Source: Olleya sediminilitoris (lineage in GTDB: Bacteria; Bacteroidota; Bacteroidia; Flavobacteriales; Flavobacteriaceae). Taken from it: a DNA stretch of 64,000 bases. This document shows, piece by piece, positions 62,148-64,000 of the stretch. The stretch spans positions 310,001 through 374,000 of the forward strand of contig NZ_JAEMEF010000001.1 in NCBI RefSeq assembly GCF_016785945.1, written 5' to 3'. The number at the start of each line of letters is the position of its first letter. Positions within the stretch are counted from its first letter, which is position 1. The translations under genes and the position numbers were made by a program. The notes beneath the pieces were generated by a model that was not told the DNA's origin, made no database searches, and worked only from the letters and a program-made list of their open reading frames with translations.

Positions 62148-63469
62148 TTTTTTATCAGTCCTTTTAGTTTAAGTAACAATATTTATTTTGTTTAATAAAT
62201 TTTATATCTACGGTTATAGAGAGGTAATTGGTAAAATGTATTAAGTAAAAATGTTATGATGTATACAATGACAATTTATCAACCAGCGTTGATTTTGACA
62301 TATTACAAGTTGATATAGATGATGATAATTCAACGTTTTTATTAAGTTGATCTTCATTAAAATCACCAAATAACAACACTAGTATAGTAAATACAGTATT
62401 ATTTTGGTCTATTACTTATAGTTATATAAAGAGAAATAGGAGAGAGGAGAACGCATAATATTAAACCCAAGACGAAAGACAACGTAACAGATCTACAATT
62501 TATAATATTAAACTTAAGCTTCTTGATGATAAATATTAAAATATTAACTAAAAACTCTTACTAGATTGAGCAAAGACTAATTTTTTGCTCAAAAGACTGT
62601 TTATGATTGTTATTACAATATTAAATAAAGCTTCAAATATTAATTGTAATTTCACTGTAGTCAATCTTAATGGTTTTCAGGCTTTTGTTTTAAGGTGGTA
62701 ATCTTACTGGTTGGGTATATCGTTTTAGAAGTGGGTTGAAGTATTAAGTTTTGATAATTTTAAAATGTCTAAACCATTAAAAACTAAGTATATATATTAT
62801 CATAATTGTTTTGGAAGGGACTCGATTTTAGAAGGTAATAAATATAAATTTCTAACGTTAAACTTGAAAAATTTTGGAAATTTAGCTCAAAAATATGATC
62901 TGAAAACAACTTTTTTCTATCTGATTGACCTCTTCTAAATTAGATAATCAGCTGCGTTTTTCTGTTAGTGATTATACTTTCGGTTTTGATATTACTCCAT
63001 ATAATTTCTCAAAAATATAGATGCATTTATAATTAACGAAACAGAAATATTTAATTTCGGTAACAATAAGGATAGTTTTTATTGCTTTTCATACTGAAAT
63101 AAGTGAATTATTTCAGTATGAAATTTTAAAAAATCCACCTAAAAATATTGTCGTTTATGTATTATAATATGCATAAAAAAATACTAAAAATCAGTAAATC
63201 CTTGATCTGAATTCAACAACTAAAACAGCTAAAAATCTATATAAAATATTAATATTTTAGTTGGGAATAGTAATTATATAATTTTTGAAATCAGCAACCA
63301 AGTAACTGAAAATCAAATAATTATATTTGATAAATCAAAAGAAATGTGTTATATTTATGTGTTTCTCTCCAATAATTTTATGATGCTTACATGCAAAACA
63401 AAACCTTAATGACAAAAGATTATTTTTAAAAAAACAGATTTTTAAAGTAAATATGAAACCTTGTTAAAA
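62148..63469. other. 1.3-kb gene-free region
   Basis: No ORF above background in any frame, and the codon pattern is not gene-like. It holds a strong hairpin at 63087-63123. Otherwise I see nothing in it. Confidence 0.5.
63087..63123. repeat. Strong inverted repeat in gene-free DNA
   Basis: TTTCATACTGAAATAA, loop GTGAA, TTATTTCAGTATGAAA: 16 paired bases without mismatch. No proper T-run. Confidence 0.8.
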
Positions 63470-63865
63470 TTACTTTAAAAGGTATAAAGTCATAATAGTT
63501 GGTATAAAATAGATCACAATTGTACGCGCTCCATCGTAGTCTTTTGCAACACGTTGGCCAAATAATAATAATAACAAGGTTATAGCGCTTAAAATAGCCG
63601 AATAAAAGCCATAAACTGTATTACCATCTATAAGTATGGTTACTATTCCGATAAGTGCTAAAATGCCTGCAATAGTTTCAATTATTAATATGATAGATAG
63701 GTTAAAAGGAACCATATTGGCCATAAAAGTTTCAGAAAAATGTTCTTTTAACCAACTTACGTTTCCTTTCCAGTCTAAAACTTTGTCTACTCCTGATTGT
63801 AAAAATGTAATTGCTAAAAATAATAGTAAAATGATTTCAGTAATATTGTTTAATAAATTAGCCAC
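63470..63865 (-). CDS. DoxX-like membrane protein
   Basis: 131 aa with four transmembrane helices. The first holds LLLFLAITFLQSGVDKVLDW, with the DoxX-type SG-x-DK pattern; the last part has GQRVAKDYDGARTIVIYF. Small members of this family are inner-membrane proteins of unclear redox function. It starts 11 nt after the lipid-kinase-like gene, so same operon. Confidence 0.8.
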   Translation of the reverse strand: MANLLNNITEIILLLFLAITFLQSGVDKVLDWKGNVSWLKEHFSETFMANMVPFNLSIILIIETIAGILALIGIVTILIDGNTVYGFYSAILSAITLLLLLFGQRVAKDYDGARTIVIYFIPTIMTLYLLK

Positions 63866-63876
63866 GTTTTGAAGTT

Positions 63877-64000
63877 TTATTTATAAAAATTTATAGCGTT
63901 TGGTACTACATTTACATGGATTGCTCCAGGTTGTAGTTGTTCTCCATCTGCTTGAAAATGAGGTGTTATATTGTTAAAGTCTATACTTAATTTATCGGTT
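63877..64000 (-). CDS. C-terminal end of a lipid-kinase-like protein (partial)
   Basis: 40 residues plus stop, continuing past the right edge. I translated LSIDFNNITPHFQADGEQLQ then PGAIHVNVVPNAINFYK. The A-D-G-E and the closing beta strands (IHVNVVPNAI) fit the end of diacylglycerol/YegS-type lipid kinases. Too little is seen for certainty. Confidence 0.5.
   Translation of the reverse strand, partial: TDKLSIDFNNITPHFQADGEQLQPGAIHVNVVPNAINFYK

Overview
The window is chromosomal DNA from a low-GC member of the Bacteroidetes, most likely a marine Flavobacteriaceae. The evidence is strong AT bias, TAnnTTTG-type promoters, OmpA, DUF4175, TPM, GIN-domain and GldL-like proteins typical of the group, a CarboxypepD_reg/plug outer-membrane receptor, and both glnS and gltX. 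I cannot name a genus from sequence alone.

Layout. 1-12.6 kb holds ordinary accessory and housekeeping genes: a partial TonB-type receptor, lepA, a Na+/H+ antiporter, a USP-SulP pair, an MBL hydrolase, a subtilisin-like lipoprotein and an M1 peptidase. 12.7-13.6 kb has two small lipoproteins. 13.7-32.3 kb is an island transcribed almost wholly on the minus strand. 33-64 kb returns to housekeeping genes: rnpA, an S41 protease, rpiB, rnr, tRNA-Cys, folB, glnS, gltX, ybeY and mnmG, plus membrane and envelope proteins.

The island is the notable part. It is headed by a divergent CI/LexA-like S24 repressor (32343-33155). Promoter P1 drives a 1258-aa protein of unknown family, then a 664-aa polymorphic-toxin carrier, a separately encoded toxin tip and its immunity gene. 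Behind these lies an array of orphan cassettes: CdiA-type tRNA nuclease (twice), EndoU nuclease, and toxin-tail remnants, each with an immunity gene. Promoter P2 drives a phage-type lysis cassette (CHAP endolysin, TcdE-type holin, possible spanin), then a second 779-aa toxin with an ADP-ribosyltransferase-like end, its immunity gene and further orphan remnants. P1 and P2 share the same layout (TTTG-N20-TAnnTTTG) with two CATTTTACAA-type repeats 21-22 bp apart. One repressor therefore probably controls both toxin synthesis and lysis. No capsid, terminase, sheath, baseplate or integrase gene is present. My inference is a domesticated phage-lysis module that releases polymorphic toxins on induction, with a swappable store of toxin tips.

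Elsewhere, two perfect parS-like sequences (GTTCCACGTGGAAC) flank mnmG, one of them forming the apex of a 42-bp palindromic terminator. This suggests the window lies in the origin-proximal part of the chromosome. A 700-bp repeat-rich gap upstream of rnr and a 1.3-kb gene-free stretch near the right edge remain unexplained.
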